DNA of 35,598 bases from Cacconaster sp045617505 (GTDB lineage Bacteria > Bacteroidota > Bacteroidia > Bacteroidales > UBA932), in NCBI GenBank assembly GCA_045617505.1, contig JAZLIS010000042.1, positions 1 through 35,598 of the forward strand, given 5' to 3'. The translations under genes and the position numbers were made by a program. The notes under the pieces are model-generated. The model ran no database searches. It saw nothing but the letters and a program-made list of their open reading frames with translations, and was not told the origin of the DNA. Within the stretch, counting starts at the first letter, position 1. Each line of letters begins with the position of its first letter. Positions 14,252-21,025 of this stretch are shown here, in pieces.

Positions 14252-15078
14252 ATTCGTGCGGGTCTTTTGGTGAGAAAAAGTGACACGGCTCCGGCAAGGA
14301 GCATAAAGATGCCGCAATAGACGGCGGGGAGCCAGGGGTCACGGACAAGTTCCAGAATTGTGACATTCCCCTCTCCGTAGTCATCATAACCGGACTGGTA
14401 GATTTTCCATCCTTCCATCTTCACGGGATGGTTCACGCTGACCGATATGGTCCCGATGGCAGTGTCTTCCTTGAATACAGTGAGTTCCGAAGTGAAACTC
14501 TCTTCAGAAAACTCCTCCAGCCGAAGTGCAAAGCCGGGGGTGTATCCGAAACCTTTGTCATCGACTGCGCGCCATTCGGGGTGGACGCTGCCTGCAATCA
14601 TCCGCAGTTCCTCGCGGTCCGCGCTTCCCAGTGTGGCAGAGACAAGCACGATGAAAAGTCCGACGTGATTGAGCAGGAACGGGATATTCTTCGGTTTGAA
14701 ACTGAACTTCTTGATGCAGGTCAGGCCCAAGGAGATGGTCAGGAAGAGATAGAGAAGTATGAAACTCCAGTTGGAAAGAGTCGAACGGTTCCCCGTCAAT
14801 CCGTAGATTGCCGTGGCAACGCCTGCCGCAAGCAGGGACGGTACAGCGGCCTCAAGGCTTGCGAGCCAGCGTAATACCCTTGAATTCTCCCTCCATATCG
14901 AGATGATTGCCAGTATTGTTACAAAGGCCGTCAGAGAGATTGCATTCCGTGGGAAGGCCATCAGATCCCACTCCATCGGGCCGACGGTCAGCTGGAGGAC
15001 AAGTCCTGCTGCGGCAAGGGCGGCTATTACGATGAAGCCTGCAATGAAGGATTTTTCCGTTCTATTGGGATTTCCCAT
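14248..15078 (-). CDS. resB: ResB-like cytochrome c biogenesis protein
   Basis: The 276-residue protein has paired N-terminal membrane helices, two more around residues 85-125 and 130-150, a periplasmic domain (about 155-250) and a last helix near the C-terminus. FLLNHVGLFIVLVSATLG and VNHPVKMEGWKIYQSGYDD are typical of ResB, including the conserved His and the GWKIYQ stretch. It is the partner of CcsA in System II haem attachment. Its 3' end overlaps the ccsA start by 4 bp (ATGA), which implies translational coupling, and it starts 3 bp after the ispF stop codon. It is shorter than Gram-positive ResB but normal for the Bacteroidota form. Confidence 0.9.
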   Translation of the reverse strand: MGNPNRTEKSFIAGFIVIAALAAAGLVLQLTVGPMEWDLMAFPRNAISLTAFVTILAIISIWRENSRVLRWLASLEAAVPSLLAAGVATAIYGLTGNRSTLSNWSFILLYLFLTISLGLTCIKKFSFKPKNIPFLLNHVGLFIVLVSATLGSADREELRMIAGSVHPEWRAVDDKGFGYTPGFALRLEEFSEESFTSELTVFKEDTAIGTISVSVNHPVKMEGWKIYQSGYDDYGEGNVTILELVRDPWLPAVYCGIFMLLAGAVSLFLTKRPARI

Positions 15079-15081
15079 ATC

Positions 15082-15561
15082 TCACTGTTTGATAAGCAGT
15101 ACGGTAGCCATTGCGGAGACACCTTCCTCCCGGCCTTCGTAGCCCAGATGTTCGGTTGTGGTGGCTTTTACGGAGACCTGACTGATGCCGATTCCCATAT
15201 CCTCGGCCAGAAGGCCTCTCATTTCATCTATGTACGGGGCGATTCGGGGCTTTTGCAGCAGCAGTGTGCAGTCCACGTTCGAGATGGAGTAGCTTTTGCC
15301 CGCAATCAGCCCACAAACCTTCCGCAGCAGAATCCGGCTGTCGATTCCCTTGTACCCATCGTCCGTGTCGGGAAAGTGCTTTCCGATGTCTCCCAGTGCA
15401 ATCGCCCCGAGCAGGGCATCGCACAGTGCGTGAATCAGCGCATCCCCGTCAGAATGGGCCACGCACCCCTTTGTGAAGGGGATTCTCACCCCTCCCAGCA
15501 CCAGCGGCAGACCATCCGCCAGCTGATGAACGTCATATCCGTTTCCGATTCTTATATCCAT
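15082..15561 (-). CDS. ispF: 2-C-methyl-D-erythritol 2,4-cyclodiphosphate synthase
   Basis: The 159-residue protein is of normal length. IRIGNGYDVHQL (metal-binding Asp and His), GGVRIPFTKGCVAHSDGDALIHALCDALLGA (third metal ligand His) and DIGKHFPDTD are the hallmark motifs, and VKATTTEHLGYEGREEGVSA is the C-terminal nucleotide-binding segment. It makes the cyclic diphosphate in the non-mevalonate isoprenoid pathway in the cytoplasm, acting as a trimer. It lies 24 bp after the GH92 gene and 3 bp before resB, so it is probably transcribed with them. Confidence 0.97.
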   Translation of the reverse strand: MDIRIGNGYDVHQLADGLPLVLGGVRIPFTKGCVAHSDGDALIHALCDALLGAIALGDIGKHFPDTDDGYKGIDSRILLRKVCGLIAGKSYSISNVDCTLLLQKPRIAPYIDEMRGLLAEDMGIGISQVSVKATTTEHLGYEGREEGVSAMATVLLIKQ

Positions 15562-15585
15562 ATTGTAATCGTCATTTGTATCTTT

Positions 15586-17955
15586 TTATTCGGACAGCGA
15601 GAAAGGTGCGGCCTGCCTTGTGACGCATCTTTCCGTATTCGGTTCGGGGCCCATCACGAAATGCAGTTCCCCGCCGGACATAATCTCCGAATGGTCAATC
15701 CAGTTGCGTTCAAGCGGCCGGCCGTTGAGAGTTGCGGACTGGATATAGACATTCTCCTCCGAGTTGTTCTCTGCAATGACTGTGAAGGTGTTGCCGTTCT
15801 CAAGAGAAATGATAGCCTTTTCGAAGAGAGGGCTTCCGATGGCATACTGGGTCGAACCCGGAGTGACGGGATAGAAGCCGAGGGCGCTGAAGACATACCA
15901 GGCCGACATCGAACCCTGGTCCTCATCGCCGGGATAACCTTTGGGCCCCGGATTATAGACTCTGTCCATAATCTGACGGACGTGGAACTGGGTTTTCCAG
16001 GGCTGGCCGGCATAGTCATAGAGATATGGCATATGATGGATGGGCTGGTTGCCGTGCTCATACTGTCCGAGACCGGCGACGGTCATCTCCACCATCTCAT
16101 TGTAAACGTCGTCATAGAAACCCGTGTCGAATATTCCCGGAAAATCGAACACTGCGTCGAGATGCCTGCAGAATTCATCTTCGCTTCCATATAGATTTAT
16201 GAGGCCTCTGATATCCTGAAACACGGACCAGTTGTAATGCATCGCATTGCCCTCGATGAACGGCCCGCCCCACGCAATCGGATTGAAGTCCGGAGTCCAG
16301 CGGCCGTCAGCACCCCTGCCCCGCATATATCCCACCTCAGGGTCAAAGACATTGCGGTAGTTGTACATCGTCCTGCCGAACTTCTCCTCACATTCCCTGT
16401 TGCCGGCAGAGCGGGCCAGAGTCCAGGCACAGAAATCGTCGTAAGCATACTCCAGAGTCATTGCCGTGCCGTATTGGAACTCGGGATAGGGGACATATCC
16501 CTTCTCCTCATAAGGAACCGCGCCGTATCTTCCGAAAGAGAGATAGTGCCCATCGGCCCTGATTTTCAGGTCTTTGCTATCTCTTACCTGCTCCTGATAC
16601 GCCATCAGGGCATCCTCAGGATTGAAAGTACGGATACCTTTCGTCCAGGCATCGGCAAGCAGCGATATGGCGTGATTCCCTATCATCCCGAACGTTTCCC
16701 GGTAAAACGGCCAGGAGGGCAGGTAACCGTCGTGTTCATAACTTTCCATAATGCTTCGTACATAGCGTTCCTGCATCCGGGGGAACAGAATGTTGTACAG
16801 AGGGAACTGCGAACGGAACGCATCCCAGTAGCCGATGTCGTTGAATCCGTAGCCGGGATATACCGTCCCGGTATTGGCATCGTAGTGGTGGGGATTGCCA
16901 TCGGCATCGTATTCGTGGAACATTCTGGGGAAAAGGCTGGCGTGGTAGAGACAGGCGTAGAAGGTGCGCCGTTGGTCCGGGGTTCCGCCTTCGACTGCAA
17001 TGCGGCCCAGAAGGTCGTTCCACGCTTCCGTACCCTCTTCAAGGGTCTGCTCAAAAGTATCGCGCGGCTTGAGTTCCCGAGTATAGTTCAGTTCCGCCTG
17101 TTCCGCGCTGATGAATGATGCTGCCACCTTCATCTGAACCTTCGAACCGGGTTCAAATTCAAGGTAAAATCCTGAATAGATGCCGGCTGTCGAATCGGTA
17201 CCGGGAAAGAGCTCGGGCGATTTCATAGTGGGCTTGCCGCGTAGCGCCGCCGCAAGCATATCAGGAGTCTTATAGAATACGTGCTCGGGGTTGTCGGCAT
17301 CGTGCCAGGCTCCGAACGACTTCACCGGTGTGTCGAAAGTCAGGACAAACCAGCAGTAGGGGTTGTTGCCCCAGTATCCGTTGATGTTCAGGGTGCCTCT
17401 GACGGACCTGTCCTGAGCGTCCATTGTCAGGCTGGCGGGATTGTTCCCTGAATCGATGAGGAGATATGCCGGACCGTCGGCAGGATATGTGAAGCGCAGA
17501 TGGTTGCCCCTCTCCGTGGGGGCCATCTCAGTCTTGATGCCATTGCGGAAAGTGACACTGTAATATTGCGGGAGAGCTGTTTCGTCATCGTGTGAGAACT
17601 TTGCTCCCCTCAGAGCCTGACGGACTTCCAGTTCCCCTGTTTCAGGGAAAAGTGCGAAGGCTGCGTAATCCCTTGTCCATGGACTGCACTGATGAGCTTG
17701 AGAAAAGGCCCGTATCTCGTCTGACTGCCAGGCGTATTTCCATCCGTCGCCGTGGGCTCCGGTTTGGGGCGACCAGAGGTTCATCCCGAACGGACGGCCC
17801 GTGGCGGGATAGGTGTTTCCATAGCTTAATTCAAATCGGGATTCGGTGCCGATGCGAGTGTCAACAAGTGCAGTGTAATCTGTCCGGGAAACAGGTGACG
17901 AGCAGGCGGCAAGGAGAACCACCGACATAATGACTGAAAACAGGGATAATCTCAT
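15586..17955 (-). CDS. GH92 alpha-mannosidase-family lipoprotein with Gln at the catalytic-acid position
   Basis: Starting at the ATG at 17955 the protein is 789 residues, with a lipoprotein signal MRLSLFSVIMSVVLLAAC. It spans both GH92 domains: a beta-sandwich with DTRIGTESRFELSYGNTYPATGRPFGM at its start, then a six-hairpin-type catalytic domain with GFNDIGYWDAFRSQFPLY, FIEGNAMHYNWSVFQDIRGL and MSAWYVFSALGFYPVTPGS. The calcium/base aspartates correspond to Asp677 and Asp679 in GDEDQG. The motif usually read as NEP, containing the general acid Glu, is GNQPIHHMPYLY here, with Gln637. This may mean mannosyl-phosphodiester rather than ordinary mannosidase activity. The frame is open for 66 more codons upstream, covering a broken lipoprotein signal (see 17952-18065). 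Exported enzyme; the promoter is at 18123-18093. Confidence 0.93.
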   Translation of the reverse strand: MRLSLFSVIMSVVLLAACSSPVSRTDYTALVDTRIGTESRFELSYGNTYPATGRPFGMNLWSPQTGAHGDGWKYAWQSDEIRAFSQAHQCSPWTRDYAAFALFPETGELEVRQALRGAKFSHDDETALPQYYSVTFRNGIKTEMAPTERGNHLRFTYPADGPAYLLIDSGNNPASLTMDAQDRSVRGTLNINGYWGNNPYCWFVLTFDTPVKSFGAWHDADNPEHVFYKTPDMLAAALRGKPTMKSPELFPGTDSTAGIYSGFYLEFEPGSKVQMKVAASFISAEQAELNYTRELKPRDTFEQTLEEGTEAWNDLLGRIAVEGGTPDQRRTFYACLYHASLFPRMFHEYDADGNPHHYDANTGTVYPGYGFNDIGYWDAFRSQFPLYNILFPRMQERYVRSIMESYEHDGYLPSWPFYRETFGMIGNHAISLLADAWTKGIRTFNPEDALMAYQEQVRDSKDLKIRADGHYLSFGRYGAVPYEEKGYVPYPEFQYGTAMTLEYAYDDFCAWTLARSAGNRECEEKFGRTMYNYRNVFDPEVGYMRGRGADGRWTPDFNPIAWGGPFIEGNAMHYNWSVFQDIRGLINLYGSEDEFCRHLDAVFDFPGIFDTGFYDDVYNEMVEMTVAGLGQYEHGNQPIHHMPYLYDYAGQPWKTQFHVRQIMDRVYNPGPKGYPGDEDQGSMSAWYVFSALGFYPVTPGSTQYAIGSPLFEKAIISLENGNTFTVIAENNSEENVYIQSATLNGRPLERNWIDHSEIMSGGELHFVMGPEPNTERCVTRQAAPFSLSE

Positions 17956-18065
17956 TTTACAAGTTCGTCGGGGAAGAAGGGATGAATTAAGATAAAGATA
18001 CTGGCCTTCACAACCGCACAGCACGGCAACTGCAAGAAGGATGGAGGCAAGTGTCCTGTTTTCAT
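17952..18065 (-). pseudogene. Broken lipoprotein signal / 37-codon leader overlapping the GH92 start
   Basis: An ATG at 18065 opens a 37-residue frame whose TGA overlaps the GH92 ATG (ATGA). The peptide itself resembles nothing. If one A is added to the run of four A after the ATG, the same bases read MKNRTLASILLAVAVLCGC, a textbook lipoprotein signal, and the frame then continues into the GH92 protein. This looks like the remains of an older start or of a deleted upstream lipoprotein gene. A translated leader coupled to GH92 is the alternative. Confidence 0.4.
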
Positions 18066-18092
18066 ATTGTCTGAGATTCTGGAATCCGTTTA

Positions 18093-18123
18093 CAAAAATA
18101 AATATAATTTGTCCCCGGGTCAA
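18093..18123 (-). promoter_or_regulatory. Promoter of the GH92 transcript
   Basis: On the minus strand TTG at 18123-18121, 20 bp, then TATTTTTG at 18100-18093 fits the Bacteroidota promoter pattern. It lies 28 bp upstream of the small leader frame and 138 bp before the GH92 ATG. It is the only good promoter in front of the GH92-ispF-resB-ccsA run. Confidence 0.55.
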
Positions 18124-18159
18124 GAGTTGAACGCAATCTGCGAAAAAAATCACGGGATT

Positions 18160-18254
18160 GACTTCACCGGTGAAGTCCGCGCTTTCTTTCCCAGGATTGT
18201 CCCAAAAAGTCCATATCTGCAGTTAAACGTTTATAATCGGCTATAACCGTTTAA
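18160..18254. promoter_or_regulatory. Two strong inverted repeats upstream of ssb
   Basis: The 360-bp gap between the divergent GH92 and ssb starts holds a perfect 18-bp palindrome GACTTCACCGGTGAAGTC (18160-18177). It also holds an inverted repeat with 13-bp arms, TTAAACGTTTATA (18223-18235) and TATAACCGTTTAA (18242-18254), one mismatch and a 6-bp loop. Both look like protein-binding sites or, for the second, an RNA hairpin in the ssb leader. I see no convincing TAnnTTTG box for ssb; TTCCTTTG at 18281-18288 is the nearest. Confidence 0.5.
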
Positions 18255-18315
18255 TACTGAATATTCTGTTGTGAGATGTGTTCCTTTGTTCCCGAACCAT
18301 TAAAATAACAGAATT

Positions 18316-18669
18316 ATGGAAGAGACATTAAACAGAATGGAGCTCCGGGGCCGCATCGGCCAGGAGCCGAAAATCTTCAAGGTTGGAGATGCAAAAGTGG
18401 CCAGATTTTCAGTAGCCACGAATGAAGTGTTCCACGACAGGGAGGGAGTAATCAAGGAAGAGACCACCTGGCACAACGTCAGTGCCTGGGAAGGCAGGAA
18501 CATCGAATCTTTCGACAAAATCCACAGGGGGACGATGGTGTCCGTGGTGGGGCGGCTGCGAAACAGCCGGTTCACCAATACGGAAGGGGTGGAAAGGTAC
18601 CTCACGGAGGTGGTGGCCAACCAGCTCTCCCTTGTGCAGCCGGGTGCCGGCTCGGGAATCAGGCCCTGA
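18316..18669 (+). CDS. ssb: Single-stranded DNA-binding protein, short form
   Basis: The 117-residue protein is an OB-fold SSB: NRMELRGRIGQEPKIF, KVARFSVATNEV, EETTWHNVSAWEGRN with the conserved Trp, and GTMVSVVGRLRNSRFTNTEGVERYLTEVVANQLSLV. It binds single-stranded DNA. It stops right after the OB fold at GSGIRP, without the acidic DDDIPF-like tail by which the main SSB recruits repair and replication proteins. Such short SSBs occur as paralogues in Bacteroidota, so the main SSB is probably elsewhere in the genome. Its 3' end overlaps tsaC on the other strand by 11 bp. Confidence 0.92.
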   Translation: MEETLNRMELRGRIGQEPKIFKVGDAKVARFSVATNEVFHDREGVIKEETTWHNVSAWEGRNIESFDKIHRGTMVSVVGRLRNSRFTNTEGVERYLTEVVANQLSLVQPGAGSGIRP

Positions 18670-19237
18670 TAATCTCTATCTCGCCGAGAAGACCCACCTT
18701 GATAATCTGGGATGCTTTTCCTGTGGCATCCTTTTCGAGATAAGGGTCAGCCACCCAATCCACGGAATTGATGATGTCAATGGGGATTTCTTCATAGAGA
18801 GCCGGTGCCGGCTCTCCGGAAAAGTTGGCTGAGGTCGAAACAATCGGTTTGCGGAAGCGGCGGACAAGTTCGCGGCAGAATTCGCTCATCGGGATTCTGA
18901 TGGCGACGGAGCCGTCCTCCGCAATTACGTTGGAGGCGAGGTTCACTGCCCCTGGATAGACTATGGTCATAGGCTTGTCATTGACCTCAATCAGGTTGAT
19001 TGCCACTTCCGGAATGACCTTGACGTATTTGCCTATCATATCCATATCTGCCACCAAAGTGATAAGGCTCTTGCTGTCAGCGCGTCTCTTGAGAGCATAA
19101 ACTTTGGCTACCGCTTTCAAGTCAGTGGCATCGCAGCCGATTCCCCATACGGTGTCGGTGGGGTAGAGGATTATACCGCCTGATTTCAGGACTTCTATGG
19201 CGGAGTTGATCTCTTCAATGTCGATTTCCGGATTCAT
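18659..19237 (-). CDS. tsaC: L-threonylcarbamoyladenylate synthase (Sua5/YrdC family)
   Basis: The 192-residue protein is the short YrdC/TsaC type. LKSGGIILYPTDTVWGIGCDATD near 17-39, KVYALKRRADSKSLITLVAD, KPMTIVYPGAVNLA and VAIRIPMSEFCRELVRRFRKPIVSTSANFSGEPAP are its landmark motifs, including the KR and SxN residues for ATP and threonine binding. It makes threonylcarbamoyl-AMP from threonine, bicarbonate and ATP, the first step of the t6A modification of ANN-decoding tRNAs. The start overlaps the end of the EEP gene by 23 bp, and it is last in the run that includes mutL. Confidence 0.94.
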   Translation of the reverse strand: MNPEIDIEEINSAIEVLKSGGIILYPTDTVWGIGCDATDLKAVAKVYALKRRADSKSLITLVADMDMIGKYVKVIPEVAINLIEVNDKPMTIVYPGAVNLASNVIAEDGSVAIRIPMSEFCRELVRRFRKPIVSTSANFSGEPAPALYEEIPIDIINSVDWVADPYLEKDATGKASQIIKVGLLGEIEIIRA

Positions 19238-20351
19238 TTCTTTGAATTTTTGATATAACAGGGTAATGGTCCGAGAACGGGCACCGGATTATCTTGTGTT
19301 CCGAGCATCCGAACTCTTCGGGAATCAATATGTAGTCTATCCTGAGCAGGGGCCAGAGCACCGAATAGGTACTGCTGAATCCATTCCCGGCTTCGGAAAA
19401 AGTGTCCTTCCGGCCATTCTTCAATTGCCTGAAGGTATAGGAGACAGGCGTGTCATTGAAATCCCCGCAGATTACGGAAGGGTAGGGGTTTCCCTCATTG
19501 ACGGTCAATATCCGGCTGACCTGTTCCGTTCTCTTTACGGTCGCGTCACCGAGATGGTCGTGCAGGTTTACAACCTCCTCCTTGAAGTATCCTTTCTTTG
19601 TCAGTCTCTTGATTATGGAGGTAAAGGAGGTGCTGTAGGATTCGAGATGACAGTTGAATATGCTTATTACAATGGAGTCGATGGCGATGTCGCTCTTGAT
19701 GCACAGGTTCGTCGAACCCTTGAACGTAATGGCGGTGTCGCTTACAATCGGGTACCGGCTGAGGGTGACATTGCCGAAGAGGGAGGAGCCGTGAAAGAAA
19801 TGGGTATGTCTGTAGGGATAGTCCGGAAGTTTCAGATGGAGCAGGGACGTATCCTTCACGATAAATTCCTGAAGGCACACTATGTCGGGACGGTTGCTCT
19901 CTATCAGACTTTTGATTTCTATTGCCGCATCATCGGGGGAGAGTTTCTTTTCCGAGGCCATATATCTTCCCACATTGTATGTCATCACTGTGAAGGAGTC
20001 CTTTTCGGCGGCGGCCTTTTCCTCTGTCCCGAACTTGACGAACAGGTCGGAATGAAACATTGCGGGCATAAGAGCTATGACCGGAATGAATGCGGAATAG
20101 GAGTGCCTGACCAGTGCAATGAATAGCAGCACTATGTTCAAAGCGGTAAGCGGGGTGAAGTAGTATCCGAAAAACATAGGTATTTCGGAGATTTTAGGGC
20201 TTATGAACACCGACAGGTATGAAATCGCCAGTGCGATGCCGGAAACAAGTGATACCCACAGCTGGAGTCTGGTGGAGAAGGAGACTTCAGAGACTTTCTT
20301 CCGTGGAGTCCTCAAGTGCTTGGGCCCCGGTTTTGTGATAACTTTCACCAT
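19215..20351 (-). CDS. Membrane-anchored endonuclease/exonuclease/phosphatase-family protein
   Basis: The 378-residue protein has two or three N-terminal membrane helices (about 28-110), then an EEP domain: VMTYNVGRY near 122-130, RPDIVCLQEF near 153-162 (metal-binding Glu), NCHLES near 233, ICGDFNDTP near 292 and SDHYPVISKI near the end (catalytic Asp-His). All catalytic residues seem present. The fold includes DNases, sphingomyelinases and inositol phosphatases; the substrate is not evident. The membrane segments suggest the catalytic domain sits on one face of the inner membrane. The ATG overlaps the rhomboid stop by 1 bp (TGATG). Confidence 0.9.
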   Translation of the reverse strand: MVKVITKPGPKHLRTPRKKVSEVSFSTRLQLWVSLVSGIALAISYLSVFISPKISEIPMFFGYYFTPLTALNIVLLFIALVRHSYSAFIPVIALMPAMFHSDLFVKFGTEEKAAAEKDSFTVMTYNVGRYMASEKKLSPDDAAIEIKSLIESNRPDIVCLQEFIVKDTSLLHLKLPDYPYRHTHFFHGSSLFGNVTLSRYPIVSDTAITFKGSTNLCIKSDIAIDSIVISIFNCHLESYSTSFTSIIKRLTKKGYFKEEVVNLHDHLGDATVKRTEQVSRILTVNEGNPYPSVICGDFNDTPVSYTFRQLKNGRKDTFSEAGNGFSSTYSVLWPLLRIDYILIPEEFGCSEHKIIRCPFSDHYPVISKIQRNESGNRH

Positions 20352-21025
20352 CAGCTGTACAGTCTGTTGTCTCTTTTCCAGATAAGTATCAGAATCAGGC
20401 CGAACAGCATACCGCCCAGATGAGCGAAATGTGCGATTCCATCGGACGTTCCGACAAGGCCCGTCGCAAGTTCAATTGCCGCGAAGATAACCACGAACCA
20501 TTTGGCTTTCAAGGCTATCGGGGGAAATATAAGTTGAAGTATGCTGTTTGGGTATAGCATTCCGTATCCTAAAAGAACTCCGTAAATCGCTCCGGAGGCT
20601 CCCACCGTGGGGGTGCGGAGAATCCTTGCGGCGGTGAGCATATTTTCCTGATTGGCGAGCAGGTCCGATACCTGGAAATGTATAACGAGATTGTGGCACA
20701 GCGCGGCGCCAAGCCCGGTGACCAGATAGAACAGCAGGAATTTGCCGCTGCCCCACACCCGTTCGAGGGCTACGCCGAAGATTGTCAGGGAGTACATATT
20801 GAAGAAGATATGCCAGAATCCCCCGTGCATGAACATATGTGTGACAAGTTGATAGGGATGGAAAAGAGGGGACTCGAAGGGGAAGAGAGAGAATTTCTCA
20901 TACATCACATCACCGATGATGCTTGTCCCTATCATCACTATTATGTTGATTATGATAAGATTTTTCACAATGGGAGTAAGCATTGAGAAAAATCCGGGCC
21001 TTCCGTTATATTCGTAGTAACTCAT
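20351..21025 (-). CDS. Rhomboid-family intramembrane serine protease
   Basis: The 224-residue protein has about six membrane segments. The catalytic dyad is Ser144 in GASGAIYG and His202 in IAHFAHLGG, and the HMFMHGGFWHIFFNMYSL segment (63-80) holds the conserved His, Asn and oxyanion-hole residues of rhomboids. It should cut transmembrane substrates inside the membrane; the substrates are unknown. It lies between mutL (4-bp ATGA overlap) and the EEP gene (1-bp overlap). Confidence 0.95.
   Translation of the reverse strand: MSYYEYNGRPGFFSMLTPIVKNLIIINIIVMIGTSIIGDVMYEKFSLFPFESPLFHPYQLVTHMFMHGGFWHIFFNMYSLTIFGVALERVWGSGKFLLFYLVTGLGAALCHNLVIHFQVSDLLANQENMLTAARILRTPTVGASGAIYGVLLGYGMLYPNSILQLIFPPIALKAKWFVVIFAAIELATGLVGTSDGIAHFAHLGGMLFGLILILIWKRDNRLYS

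Noticed and set aside
15148..16194. 348-codon + strand open frame over ispF and GH92
   Set aside because: It is antisense to two clearly recognisable genes, crosses both of them, and its translation has no known motif.
19266..20126. 286-codon + strand open frame over the EEP gene
   Set aside because: It is antisense to a gene with all its catalytic motifs; the translation has no family features.
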